From the NCBI GenBank assembly GCA_017399035.1, contig JAFQEM010000016.1, positions 1 through 43,000 on the forward strand: a stretch of 43,000 nt of DNA, in the 5' to 3' direction. How positions within the stretch are numbered: the stretch's first letter is position 1; each line of letters starts with the position of its first letter. Position numbers and translations under genes: made by a program. Below the pieces are notes generated by a model. The model had not been told where the DNA came from. It searched no databases and was given only the letters and a program-made list of their open reading frames with translations. This DNA is from Clostridia bacterium (lineage in GTDB: Bacteria; Bacillota; Clostridia; Christensenellales; Borkfalkiaceae). Shown here piece after piece: positions 7,756 to 14,428 of the stretch.

Positions 7756-8133
7756 ATGGCACGTATAGCCGGCGTTGATTTGCCGAATAACAAAAGAGTT
7801 GAAATCGGTTTAACGTATATTTACGGAATCGGTCTCACCACGGCGAAAAAAATCATTAGTGAAACGGGTGTAAATCCCGACGTTAGAGTAAAAGACTTGA
7901 GCGAAAGCGATATTGCTAAACTCAGAGAATACATTGAACACAACCTTCACGTAGAAGGTGATTTGCGTAGCGAAGTAAGCCTTAATATCAAGAGGTTGAT
8001 AGAAATCGGTTGCTACCGTGGTGTTCGTCATAGAAAGAACTTGCCCGTTCGTGGACAAAGTTCAAAGAGAAACGCGAGAACCAGAAAAGGACCGCGTCGT
8101 ACCGTTGCTAAAAAGAAAACGGCAACTAGATAA
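7756..8133 (+). CDS. rpsM: 30S ribosomal protein S13
   Basis: S13 is in the 30S head and forms intersubunit bridges and P-site tRNA contacts. The 125-residue protein begins [26 protein letters not shown] and has the conserved [33 protein letters not shown] tail that reaches the P site. AAGGAG stands before the ATG. It opens the alpha-type cluster, and rpsK follows after 15 bases. Confidence 0.97.
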   Translation: MARIAGVDLPNNKRVEIGLTYIYGIGLTTAKKIISETGVNPDVRVKDLSESDIAKLREYIEHNLHVEGDLRSEVSLNIKRLIEIGCYRGVRHRKNLPVRGQSSKRNARTRKGPRRTVAKKKTATR

Positions 8134-8148
8134 TGGAGGTAACCGATA

Positions 8149-8541
8149 ATGGCAGCAGCGAAGAAAATTGTTAAAAAGAAAAAAGATGCCAGAAAAGTTG
8201 ACAAGGGTCAAGTTCATATTCAAGCATCTTTCAATAATACGTTAGTAACTATTACCGATATGCAAGGTAACACCGTATCTTGGTCAAGTGCAGGTAGCCT
8301 TGGTTTCAAGGGTTCTAGAAAGAGCACACCATTTGCGGCACAAATGGCTGCAGAGGCTGCAGGTAAAGTTGCAAGAGAACAGGGTATGCGCTCTGTTGAA
8401 GTTTACGTTAAAGGCCCTGGTGCAGGTAGAGAATCTGCTATCCGTGCACTTACCAACTGTGATATGGAAGTAACTCTTATTCAAGACGTTTCACCTATTC
8501 CACACAACGGTTGCAGACCGCCCAAAAAACGTAGAGTATAA
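8149..8541 (+). CDS. rpsK: 30S ribosomal protein S11
   Basis: S11 lies on the 30S platform and lines the mRNA exit path. The 130-residue protein has a lysine-rich N-terminus, then [60 protein letters not shown] and the family end [24 protein letters not shown] precedes the ATG. It sits in normal order between rpsM and rpsD. Confidence 0.97.
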   Translation: MAAAKKIVKKKKDARKVDKGQVHIQASFNNTLVTITDMQGNTVSWSSAGSLGFKGSRKSTPFAAQMAAEAAGKVAREQGMRSVEVYVKGPGAGRESAIRALTNCDMEVTLIQDVSPIPHNGCRPPKKRRV

Positions 8542-8555
8542 TGGAGGACAAATAA

Positions 8556-9179
8556 ATGGCTAAATATACTGAATCTAAATGTCGTTTGTGCAGACGTGAA
8601 GGCGCAAAACTTTTCTTGAAAGGCGAAAGATGCTTTAAAGGCGTTTGTGCTTTTGAAAAAAGACCGGTAGCTCCTGGTCAACACGGTATGAGCAGAAAGA
8701 AAGTTTCTGAATATGGCTTACAACTTCGTGAAAAGCAAAAATGTAAGAGAATTTACGGAGTACTTGAAGGTCAATTCAGAAAGTACTATGAAAAAGCAGA
8801 CCGTATGAAGGGTATTACTGGTGAAAATATGCTTTCACTTCTTGAAAGAAGACTTGATAACGTTATTTTCAGAATGGGAATCGGTTCTTCAAGGTCTCAA
8901 GCTCGTCAATTAGTAACTCACGCACACTTCACCGTAAACGGTAGACCCGTTAATATCGCATCTTATTGTGTAAAAGTCGGTGATGAAATTGCAGTAAAGG
9001 AAAGCAAGAAAGACAACAAGTATTTTGCTGAAATTAAGCAAATGAAAGTTGGTGCAATGCCCAAGTGGCTTGAATTTAACCCTGAAACTTTGACGGGTAA
9101 AATACTTGCTAACCCTGTAAGAGAAGACGTTGACGTTCAAATTAAAGAACACATGATTGTCGAATTATATTCTAAATAA
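8556..9179 (+). CDS. rpsD: 30S ribosomal protein S4
   Basis: S4 nucleates 30S assembly by binding the 5' domain of 16S rRNA. The 207-residue protein starts [23 protein letters not shown]; the paired cysteines (CRLC) and a later cysteine near GVCAF suggest that the N-terminal zinc site is kept. The S4 domain [40 protein letters not shown] is complete. TGGAGG precedes the ATG. In many Firmicutes rpsD lies elsewhere; here it stays within the alpha cluster as in E. coli and many Clostridia. Confidence 0.97.
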   Translation: MAKYTESKCRLCRREGAKLFLKGERCFKGVCAFEKRPVAPGQHGMSRKKVSEYGLQLREKQKCKRIYGVLEGQFRKYYEKADRMKGITGENMLSLLERRLDNVIFRMGIGSSRSQARQLVTHAHFTVNGRPVNIASYCVKVGDEIAVKESKKDNKYFAEIKQMKVGAMPKWLEFNPETLTGKILANPVREDVDVQIKEHMIVELYSK

Positions 9180-9221
9180 TCAATATATTAAATTTAATAA
9201 ATATAAATTTTCGATGGGTTT

Positions 9222-9282
9222 TTGCGGGGGGAAAGTTGAGATTTTCCACGTCTTGACAAGAATTCCCGCAATAATCTATATC
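9222..9282 (+). promoter_or_regulatory. Hairpin element with embedded promoter ahead of rpoA
   Basis: TTGCGGG (9222-9228) pairs perfectly with CCCGCAA (9265-9271). Nested inside is GGAAA/TTTCC (9230-9234 with 9243-9247). A TTGACA box (9253-9258) lies inside the folded part, with a weak TATATC (9277-9282) 18 bases on, so a secondary promoter for rpoA-rplQ is possible. AAGGAGG of rpoA follows at 9297. Whether this is an mRNA structure, a promoter or both cannot be settled by reading alone. Confidence 0.45.
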
Positions 9283-9312
9283 GGAACTATTTTTTAAGGA
9301 GGTAAATTTCTT

Positions 9313-10266
9313 ATGATGGAAATTGAAATGCCGAAAATAGCAGTGGAAGAAAATGAAAACAGAAGTTATGCGAAAGTAGTTGTAGAACCATTAGAAAAAG
9401 GTTTTGGTCTTACCCTCGGTAACGCTCTGAGAAGAATTCTGTTGTCAGCACTCCCCGGAGTTGCAATTCAGAACATTAAATTCGCTGAAGAACTCGGCGT
9501 AAAGCACGAATTCTCGTCTATCCCTAAAGTAAAGGAAGACGTAACTGAAATTATTCTTAACTTGAAATGCGTAACCTTTAAGTCTGCGTCTATGGATAAA
9601 GATTTTAAGAAAAACGTAAAGATTAAGAAGGTTGGTCCCGCTGTTGTAAAAGCAGGCGATATCGAGTGTGATTCAGATTTAGAAGTTTTGAATCCTGATT
9701 TGTATCTTTGCACGATTGACGAAGGTGGCAAACTCGAAATGGAACTTACGGTAGGCAGAGGTCGTGGTTATCAGGGCGCAGACGAACACAAAACGGATAT
9801 TATTGACAATATTGCTATTGACAGTATTTATACACCCGTTAAGAAAGTAAGTTACAACGTGACGGCTACACGTGTTGGTCAAAGTGTTGACTTTGATAAA
9901 CTTACTCTTGAAATTTGGACAAATGGTGCATTCTCTGGTAGAGATATTGTTAGCCTTGCTGCAAAGATTATGGAAGAACATATCAGTATGTTCGTATCTT
10001 TGTCAGAAGTTGGTAATATAGGAATTTTAGTTCCACCGGAAGAAGACAAGAAGACTAGAATTCTTGAAATGACCATTGAAGAAATGGATTTGTCAGTTCG
10101 TTCATACAACTGCTTGAAGAGAGCAAATATTCATACCGTTGAAGATTTAACAAAGAAAACGGAAGACGATATGCTTAAAGTTCGCAATTTGGGTAAGAAA
10201 TCTCTCGATGAAGTTATTTACAAACTCGAAAGTTACGGCTTAAAATTGACGGACAAGGAGGACTAA
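9313..10266 (+). CDS. rpoA: RNA polymerase alpha subunit
   Basis: Alpha dimerises to seed core RNA polymerase assembly and contacts activators and UP elements. The 317-residue protein has the N-terminal assembly domain (KVVVEPLEKGFGLTLGNALRRILLSALPGVAI) and, after an acidic linker (PPEEDKKTRIL), the helix-hairpin-helix C-terminal domain ending in DLTKKTEDDMLKVRNLGKKSLDEVIYKLESYGL. AAGGAGG at 9297-9303 is nine bases before the first of two tandem ATG codons, so 9313 is used; 9316 is equally possible. rplQ follows after four bases. Confidence 0.97.
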   Translation: MMEIEMPKIAVEENENRSYAKVVVEPLEKGFGLTLGNALRRILLSALPGVAIQNIKFAEELGVKHEFSSIPKVKEDVTEIILNLKCVTFKSASMDKDFKKNVKIKKVGPAVVKAGDIECDSDLEVLNPDLYLCTIDEGGKLEMELTVGRGRGYQGADEHKTDIIDNIAIDSIYTPVKKVSYNVTATRVGQSVDFDKLTLEIWTNGAFSGRDIVSLAAKIMEEHISMFVSLSEVGNIGILVPPEEDKKTRILEMTIEEMDLSVRSYNCLKRANIHTVEDLTKKTEDDMLKVRNLGKKSLDEVIYKLESYGLKLTDKED

Positions 10267-10270
10267 TAAA

Positions 10271-10780
10271 ATGGAAAGAAAATTAGGCGTAAACGCTACG
10301 CAAAGAATAGCACTCATTAAAAACCAAGCATCCGCGCTTTTATGGCACGGTAAAATTGAAACTACCGAAGCAAGAGCAAAAGAAGTTGCTTCTTACGTTT
10401 CAAAGATTATTACTCTTGCTGTTAATACCTACGCTGATACCGTAGAAACTGAAGTAACCGTTGCAGGCGAAAAGGGTAAAGAAACAACAAAAACTCTCGT
10501 TAAAGACGGCGCTAAAAAACTTAACGCAAGAAGAAAAATTATGTCTATGGTAAACGACCTTCAAGAAGTTAAAGGTTTCAAAGAAAGCAAACCTGACTTC
10601 AAGAAGAGAACCAAGGCTATTAAATATCCCCTTATTGAAAAGATTTTTGATGAATACGCGCCCAAATATGCGGCTCGTAAAGAAGAAAAAGGTCAAGGCG
10701 GTGGATATACCAGAATTTACAAACTTGGACCCCGTAAAGGTGACGCAGCTGAAGTTGCAATTATCGAGTTGGTAGACTAA
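10271..10780 (+). CDS. rplQ: 50S ribosomal protein L17, with an internal insertion
   Basis: L17 lies on the solvent side of the 50S near the exit tunnel. At 169 residues it is about 50 longer than the usual 112-127. The N-terminal [48 protein letters not shown] and C-terminal [39 protein letters not shown] are canonical. The additional residues lie in the middle ([20 protein letters not shown] and a following lysine-rich helix). Long L17 forms of this kind occur in some Clostridia. AGGAGG precedes the ATG, and a strong terminator ends the operon. Confidence 0.95.
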   Translation: [169 protein letters not shown]

Positions 10781-10822
10781 TTTTAAGGCTTTGTTCTTTA
10801 TCATAAAACAAAAAATAAGTTT

Positions 10823-10861
10823 AAAACCCACTAATTTATATAATTAAATTAGTGGGTTTTT
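10823..10861 (+). terminator. Terminator of the ribosomal operon
   Basis: A perfect 15-bp stem (10823-10837 with 10846-10860, 8-base loop) ends in a short T tract. It closes the rpsM-rplQ transcript. The A-rich left arm means it could also work from the other strand, but no minus-strand gene is near. Confidence 0.85.
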
Positions 10862-10880
10862 GTTTACAAAGTAAGCGCAT

Positions 10881-10905
10881 ATTTGATAACAATATCAAAT
10901 ATAAT
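10881..10905 (+). promoter_or_regulatory. Palindromic operator and -10 box of the feo operon
   Basis: ATTTGATA (10881-10888), a four-base spacer and TATCAAAT (10893-10900) form a perfect 8-bp dyad, immediately followed by and sharing one base with TATAAT (10900-10905). A protein bound here would block the promoter. The GATA/TATC half sites recall the Fur box (TGATAAT-N-ATTATCA) but are spaced one base differently. An iron-responsive repressor of the Fur or DtxR type is the natural guess, from the genes and not from the site alone. A good -35 box is not seen. Confidence 0.6.
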
Positions 10906-10911
10906 ATACAG

Positions 10912-11136
10912 ATGACAGTTATGGATTTAAAAAAAGGCGAAAGCGGTATTGTTACGAAAATTGACGTAAAACCCAAAATTAAACTACGCTTAATGGAAAT
11001 AGGGCTTTTGAGCGGTTTAAAGATAACTTTAGTTAGGTTTGGACCGTTATTTTCTACTGTTGAAATTAAAGTCGGTAACTTCTATTTAGCAATACGTAAG
11101 TCTATAGCGTCAAAAATAGTGGTGAATAAATTATGA
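10912..11136 (+). CDS. feoA: FeoA, ferrous iron transport accessory protein
   Basis: FeoA is a small SH3-like cytosolic protein that associates with FeoB and is needed for full Fe2+ uptake. From ATG 10912 it has 74 residues (MTVMDLKKGESGIVTKIDV-KIKLRLMEIGLLSGLKITLVRFGPLFSTVEIKVGNFYLAIRKSIASKIVV). The family's R-L-x-x-x-G-L and the I-x-V-x-x-x-x-x-A-I-R pattern are visible. ATG 10921 is an alternative. The longer frame beginning at 10852 would start inside the terminator and upstream of the promoter, so it is rejected. Its TGA overlaps the feoB ATG by four bases. Confidence 0.9.
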   Translation: MTVMDLKKGESGIVTKIDVKPKIKLRLMEIGLLSGLKITLVRFGPLFSTVEIKVGNFYLAIRKSIASKIVVNKL

Positions 11137-13061
11137 AAGAAATTGCGCTTGTAGGTAATCCTAACTGTGGAAAAACAACGTTATTTAATGCTTTGACGGG
11201 CAACCACCAAAGAGTTGGCAACTGGACAGGTGTTACTAACGAGATTAAAAAAGGACTTTATAAAAAAGACAAGCAAATTACGGTTGTTGATTTACCCGGT
11301 ATATATTCTTTTAGAGCGGGTAGTGTTGATGTAAACAACGCTTACAATTATATAATTAAATCCGCGCCAAATGCAATAATTAACGTAGTTGATGGCACAA
11401 ATTTAAGTCGTAATCTTTATTTAACTTTAGAACTAATAAACTTAAAAATTCCAACTGTAATCGCAGTTAATATGTGTGATGAACTAGATAAAAATGGAAT
11501 TAAGATTGATTATTATAAACTATCAAAACTTTTCAATATTCCAGTAATACCCGTATCTGCATTAAAAAATAAAAACCTAAATGAACTAATAAAATTTGCT
11601 ATCGAAAACAAAAATAAGCCGTCAATAACTGACATATTATATAAATCAAACAGCCAAAATCTAGAAAAACGGATTGAGTTTGTTGAAGATAAACTGTCTA
11701 GTATTGTAACAAAAAAACAAACACGTAATCAAGTTTTTACGCAAAAACTAGATAACGTTTTAATGAACGCAACCTTTGGAATACCTATATTTTTTATATT
11801 GATGACGTTGGTCTATTTTTTAGCAATAAAAATAGGTGGGGTATTTGGTTCTGAAATCACTTTCTTTTTTGATAACTTTACAAATAAAATTGAAAGTTCG
11901 CTATATAATAAAGGGGTATCGGTATGGTTAATTTCACTTATATGTGATGCGATTTTACACGCTATCGGTGGAATAACTTCATTTTTACCTCAAATACTAA
12001 TACTATTTATTCTTTTAGCATTGATTGAGGATAGCGGTTATGCCGCTCGAGCAACTTTTCTTTTCGACGGATTTTTTACTAAATTTGGTTTAAGTGGTAA
12101 ATCTCTTTTACCTATGATGGTTTCTTGTGGATGCACGGTAACGGGGTTACTTTCAAGCAGAACTATTGAGGGTGTAAGCGCGCGTCGTATGACAATATTT
12201 TTATCCCCGTTTATGCCCTGTGGCGCAAAATCAGCCGTTTTTGCTTGGTTTTCATCTGTGCTGTTTAATGGTAATGCTTTAATTGCATCATCAATGTATT
12301 TTTTAGGTATAGTTTGCGTTGGTATTTTTGGAAACGTACTTAAAAGATTCAAGGCGTTTAGTGATGAAGACCAAAGTTTTGTGTTAGAAATCCCCACGTT
12401 AAGATTGCCGTCTATAAAAAACGTGTTTTCGGTAATGTGGGAAAAAGTTAAAGAATTTACCACGAAAGCAGGTTTTGCGGTGTTTACCGTGTCAGTATTT
12501 TTGTGGTTGTTAAAAAATATAGGTGTAAGTGGTTACGTTGGAGAAAACGTTGAAAAAAGTTTTTTATATTTACTTGGCGATAAAATAAAATACATATTCT
12601 ATCCGTTAGGTTTTAGCAGTTGGCAAACGAGCGTTGCGTTGCTATCTGGAATATTTGCTAAAGAGGCAGTTATAGAAACGTTAGAATTAGTTTGTTATGA
12701 CGTAACCGCTATTTTTCCTTCTACGTATACGGCCTATGCTTTTATGGCGTTTATTTTATTATCCCCACCGTGTATTGCCGCGCTTTCTACTGCAAAAAAC
12801 GAACTAAACAGCACTAAATGGTTTTTATTTATGTGCTTATTCCAGTTTTGTTCAGCGTATATTGTTGCTCTTACAATAAATTTTTTTGGTTTTATGTTTA
12901 CTTCATTTGGAAACTTGATTTTATCTGTCATAATTGTTATAATAATAGTAATAAGTTTGATTTATTCCATTCTAAAAATGAGCAACGGCTGTAGTTTGTG
13001 TCATAAAAAATGCAGAGGAGGAGCAAAATGCCACAAAAGGGAAAAACGCTTTACGATTTAA
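11133..13061 (+). CDS. feoB: FeoB ferrous iron transporter with Cys-rich tail
   Basis: FeoB is the membrane Fe2+ transporter with an N-terminal G protein. G1 GNPNCGKTT is at residues 8-16, the switch region GNWTGVT near 30, G3 DLPG at 53-56, G4 NMCD at 113-116, and SALK for G5. Two Gate regions follow from about residue 210, including LLPMMVSCGCTVTGLLSSRT with the conserved cysteine and LSPFMPCGAKSAVFAWF. The protein has 642 residues. It ends, after a final hydrophobic stretch (SVIIVIIIVISLIYSIL), with a cysteine/lysine-rich tail (CSLCHKKCRGGAKCHK) that resembles the separate FeoB-associated Cys-rich membrane protein of other Firmicutes. It overlaps feoA by four bases. Confidence 0.95.
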   Translation: MKEIALVGNPNCGKTTLFNALTGNHQRVGNWTGVTNEIKKGLYKKDKQITVVDLPGIYSFRAGSVDVNNAYNYIIKSAPNAIINVVDGTNLSRNLYLTLELINLKIPTVIAVNMCDELDKNGIKIDYYKLSKLFNIPVIPVSALKNKNLNELIKFAIENKNKPSITDILYKSNSQNLEKRIEFVEDKLSSIVTKKQTRNQVFTQKLDNVLMNATFGIPIFFILMTLVYFLAIKIGGVFGSEITFFFDNFTNKIESSLYNKGVSVWLISLICDAILHAIGGITSFLPQILILFILLALIEDSGYAARATFLFDGFFTKFGLSGKSLLPMMVSCGCTVTGLLSSRTIEGVSARRMTIFLSPFMPCGAKSAVFAWFSSVLFNGNALIASSMYFLGIVCVGIFGNVLKRFKAFSDEDQSFVLEIPTLRLPSIKNVFSVMWEKVKEFTTKAGFAVFTVSVFLWLLKNIGVSGYVGENVEKSFLYLLGDKIKYIFYPLGFSSWQTSVALLSGIFAKEAVIETLELVCYDVTAIFPSTYTAYAFMAFILLSPPCIAALSTAKNELNSTKWFLFMCLFQFCSAYIVALTINFFGFMFTSFGNLILSVIIVIIIVISLIYSILKMSNGCSLCHKKCRGGAKCHKREKRFTI

Positions 13062-13195
13062 TGCGTGAATCTGACAATAAAGAAGAAGACGCTTGTTTTC
13101 CCGAAGAGTGGGAAGACGAGCGTCAAAAAAGTCAAAAAGAAAAATATTTTGAATATTACGACGATATAAAACTTACACCAAAGGACGATTGGTAA
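13028..13195 (+). CDS. Small acidic protein downstream of feoB, unknown
   Basis: This is a 55-residue hydrophilic, strongly acidic peptide (KEEDACFPEEWEDERQ and a tail KDDW) with one cysteine and several tyrosines. ATG 13028 is preferred because GAGGAGGAG lies just ahead, with the best ribosome binding site of the operon. It overlaps the end of feoB by 34 bases in another frame, so the feoB Cys-rich tail and this start share DNA. I do not recognise a family. Its place suggests a part in iron uptake, for example a cytosolic partner like FeoC, but no FeoC winged-helix pattern is visible. Confidence 0.6.
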   Translation: MPQKGKTLYDLMRESDNKEEDACFPEEWEDERQKSQKEKYFEYYDDIKLTPKDDW

Positions 13196-13227
13196 TTTGT
13201 TTGGCTAAACACAAGATAGGTTTTTGT

Positions 13228-13839
13228 TTATTGAGGTTGCTCTTGAGTAACCTCTTTATTTTTATCCGTCGACTTCTTAAATCTAATTTCAGCTATAATA
13301 ATTGAACAAATACACATAAGGTCGTTAACGACACCTGCAAGCGAATATGCAACTGCATTATAAATAACCCAACAAGCGTTTGAGGGAAGGTTAACCATTC
13401 TAATAACGTGTGGATTTTTAAAGCCGTAAGCAACGGTGGTTAAAAGTTTTGCAACTATAGAAATGATGCTAATAGATACGGCAATAATTAAAACTACCGA
13501 CGCATTTGAAGACCAACGTGATGCGTAACCTATCGACTTATCCCAAGTCGTTGCAATAGTTATAACGCCTGCAATGAACGTAAATGCTGTAAAAAATATA
13601 ATCCACCATTTATTTGATTTGCCATTTTTAACGTTAAGCGTAAAAATAATATTGCGAATTGAACCGATAAGGTCCATAACCATACCAACCCACGCGCCAA
13701 GCAAAAGGTATTGAATAACGAACGTCATTGAACCAAGTGTTTTAAAGAGCATAATTTTCCAATGTTTGTTAAATTGCACGGAAAGGATATTTAACGCAAT
13801 ACCGATAAATCCTATAATTTGAACAAAAATATCAAACAT
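13228..13839 (-). CDS. YgjV-like inner-membrane protein
   Basis: This is a 203-residue polytopic membrane protein of the YgjV family (uncharacterised; known from E. coli YgjV). It starts with FVQIIGFIGIALNILSVQFNKHWKIMLFKTLGSMTFVIQYLLLGAWVGM, the family's typical first two helices, and about six to seven hydrophobic segments can be counted. The C-terminus is short and charged (KKSTDKNKEVTQEQPQ). AAGGAG precedes the ATG. It has its own promoter (13869-13897) and stands alone between the feo and pot operons. No biochemical activity is established for the family. Confidence 0.75.
   Translation of the reverse strand: MFDIFVQIIGFIGIALNILSVQFNKHWKIMLFKTLGSMTFVIQYLLLGAWVGMVMDLIGSIRNIIFTLNVKNGKSNKWWIIFFTAFTFIAGVITIATTWDKSIGYASRWSSNASVVLIIAVSISIISIVAKLLTTVAYGFKNPHVIRMVNLPSNACWVIYNAVAYSLAGVVNDLMCICSIIIAEIRFKKSTDKNKEVTQEQPQ
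13233..13264 (+). terminator. Probable terminator of the feo operon
   Basis: GAGGTTGCTC (13233-13242) and GAGTAACCTC (13245-13254) pair, with one wobble and the centre used as loop, followed by TTTATTTTTAT. It lies inside the last codons of the converging ygjV-like gene, so the two genes share this DNA. Confidence 0.55.
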
Positions 13840-13868
13840 AGAAAATTCTCCTTGATAAGATATTAAAA

Positions 13869-13897
13869 ATTATATATTCAACTAAATAAAAAGTCAA
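13869..13897 (-). promoter_or_regulatory. Promoter of the ygjV-like gene
   Basis: Read on the minus strand: TTGACT (13897-13892), 17 bases, TATAAT (13874-13869). The predicted start is about 25 bases before the ATG. Confidence 0.75.
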
Positions 13898-13948
13898 GTT
13901 TTTTAATGTTGAATTAGCCTTGAAAACTATAATTCGCTTTACTGCTAT

Positions 13949-13972
13949 ATAAAACACAAGATAAAACACAAG
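13949..13972. repeat. Tandem 12-base duplication
   Basis: ATAAAACACAAG occurs twice with no gap (13949-13960, 13961-13972) in the AT-rich spacer between the divergent ygjV promoter and the ncRNA promoter. No function is apparent. Confidence 0.6.
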
Positions 13973-14020
13973 TTTGCATATAAAAGATAAGTATATTTTT
14001 TAAAAATAAACAAAATATGC

Positions 14021-14049
14021 TTGACATAAAATTCAAAATACTATAATAT
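14021..14049 (+). promoter_or_regulatory. Promoter of the 14.05-14.40 kb RNA
   Basis: A perfect TTGACA (14021-14026) is followed by TATAAT (14042-14047, spacer 15) or TAATAT (14044-14049, spacer 17) in a very AT-rich region. Transcription would begin near 14055, about 20 bases before the closing stem of the structured RNA. Confidence 0.7.
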
Positions 14050-14055
14050 ATAAAA

Positions 14056-14404
14056 CGGAATTGAACTTTATAAAAACAGAGTCTTTCCAAGCGATAAAGG
14101 ACCACTCGAAAGAGTTGAGGCCATACGGACAGCCGGGTCCACTGCCGATTGGTGGTTTGCCACCATATTATTGATTGAGTTAAAAGCTCAAATTTTATAA
14201 GTTGGTTACTTTATAACCGAAAATGCGAAAATTCGCAGACTTGTGAAACGGTCAATAAAGAGTAGTAAAAGTTTTGTTGCTATATAGACTCTGATTACCA
14301 AATATTAAATTAAAACTTAACAGGCGTATATTTGCCTGTGTTTGGTTATTTTTAATATTTGTTAGGCTGTTGCAAGTTGTTAAACGACTTGCGTTTTTTA
14401 TTTT
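14056..14404 (+). ncRNA. Large structured RNA upstream of potABCD (class not identified)
   Basis: About 350 bases with a strong promoter and an intrinsic terminator but no ORF. CAGAGTC (14077-14083) pairs with GACTCTG (14287-14293), closing a 217-base domain. Inside are GGACC/GGTCC (14099-14103 with 14136-14140) enclosing a GAAA-capped ACTC/GAGT hairpin (14104-14115) and GGC/GCC (14119-14121 with 14132-14134). Then come TGGTGG/CCACCA (14150-14165), TTGAG/CTCAA (14175-14191), GGTTA/TAACC (14204-14218) and TGCGAA/TTCGCA (14224-14237). A second domain (14299-14361) is closed by 11 bp and precedes the terminator. Conserved cores of tmRNA, RNase P, SRP, 6S, T-box, SAM, TPP and c-di-GMP RNAs are absent. 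Size and compact junctions would fit the clostridial raiA RNA class, but I cannot confirm this. It could also be a riboswitch for the polyamine importer that follows. Confidence 0.65.
14372..14404 (+). terminator. Intrinsic terminator between the structured RNA and potA
   Basis: GCAAGTTGT (14372-14380) pairs with ACGACTTGC (14384-14392), one wobble, then TTTTTTATTTT. It ends 14 bases before the potA ribosome binding site. That is the geometry of either a stand-alone RNA terminator or a leader attenuator. No other potA promoter is apparent downstream of it, so some readthrough is expected. Confidence 0.8.
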
Positions 14405-14428
14405 AAACGCACTAAAAAGAGGTGTTTT

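Noticed and set aside
10852-10911. N-terminal extension of FeoA
   Set aside because: It begins within the rplQ terminator and crosses the feo promoter and operator.
13914-14105. Minus-strand frame of 63 codons between ygjV and the RNA
   Set aside because: It is AT-rich, lacks a ribosome binding site and covers the ncRNA promoter; it is likely noise.
14056-14404. Known ncRNA or riboswitch class (tmRNA, RNase P, SRP, 6S, T-box, c-di-GMP-I, guanidine)
   Set aside because: The conserved cores (tag frame with CCA end, GAGGAAAGUC, GGAAG-type SRP loop, AGGGUGG, GCAAAG-type GEMM core, ACUGGUCCGAGAG) are not found. The class is left open.
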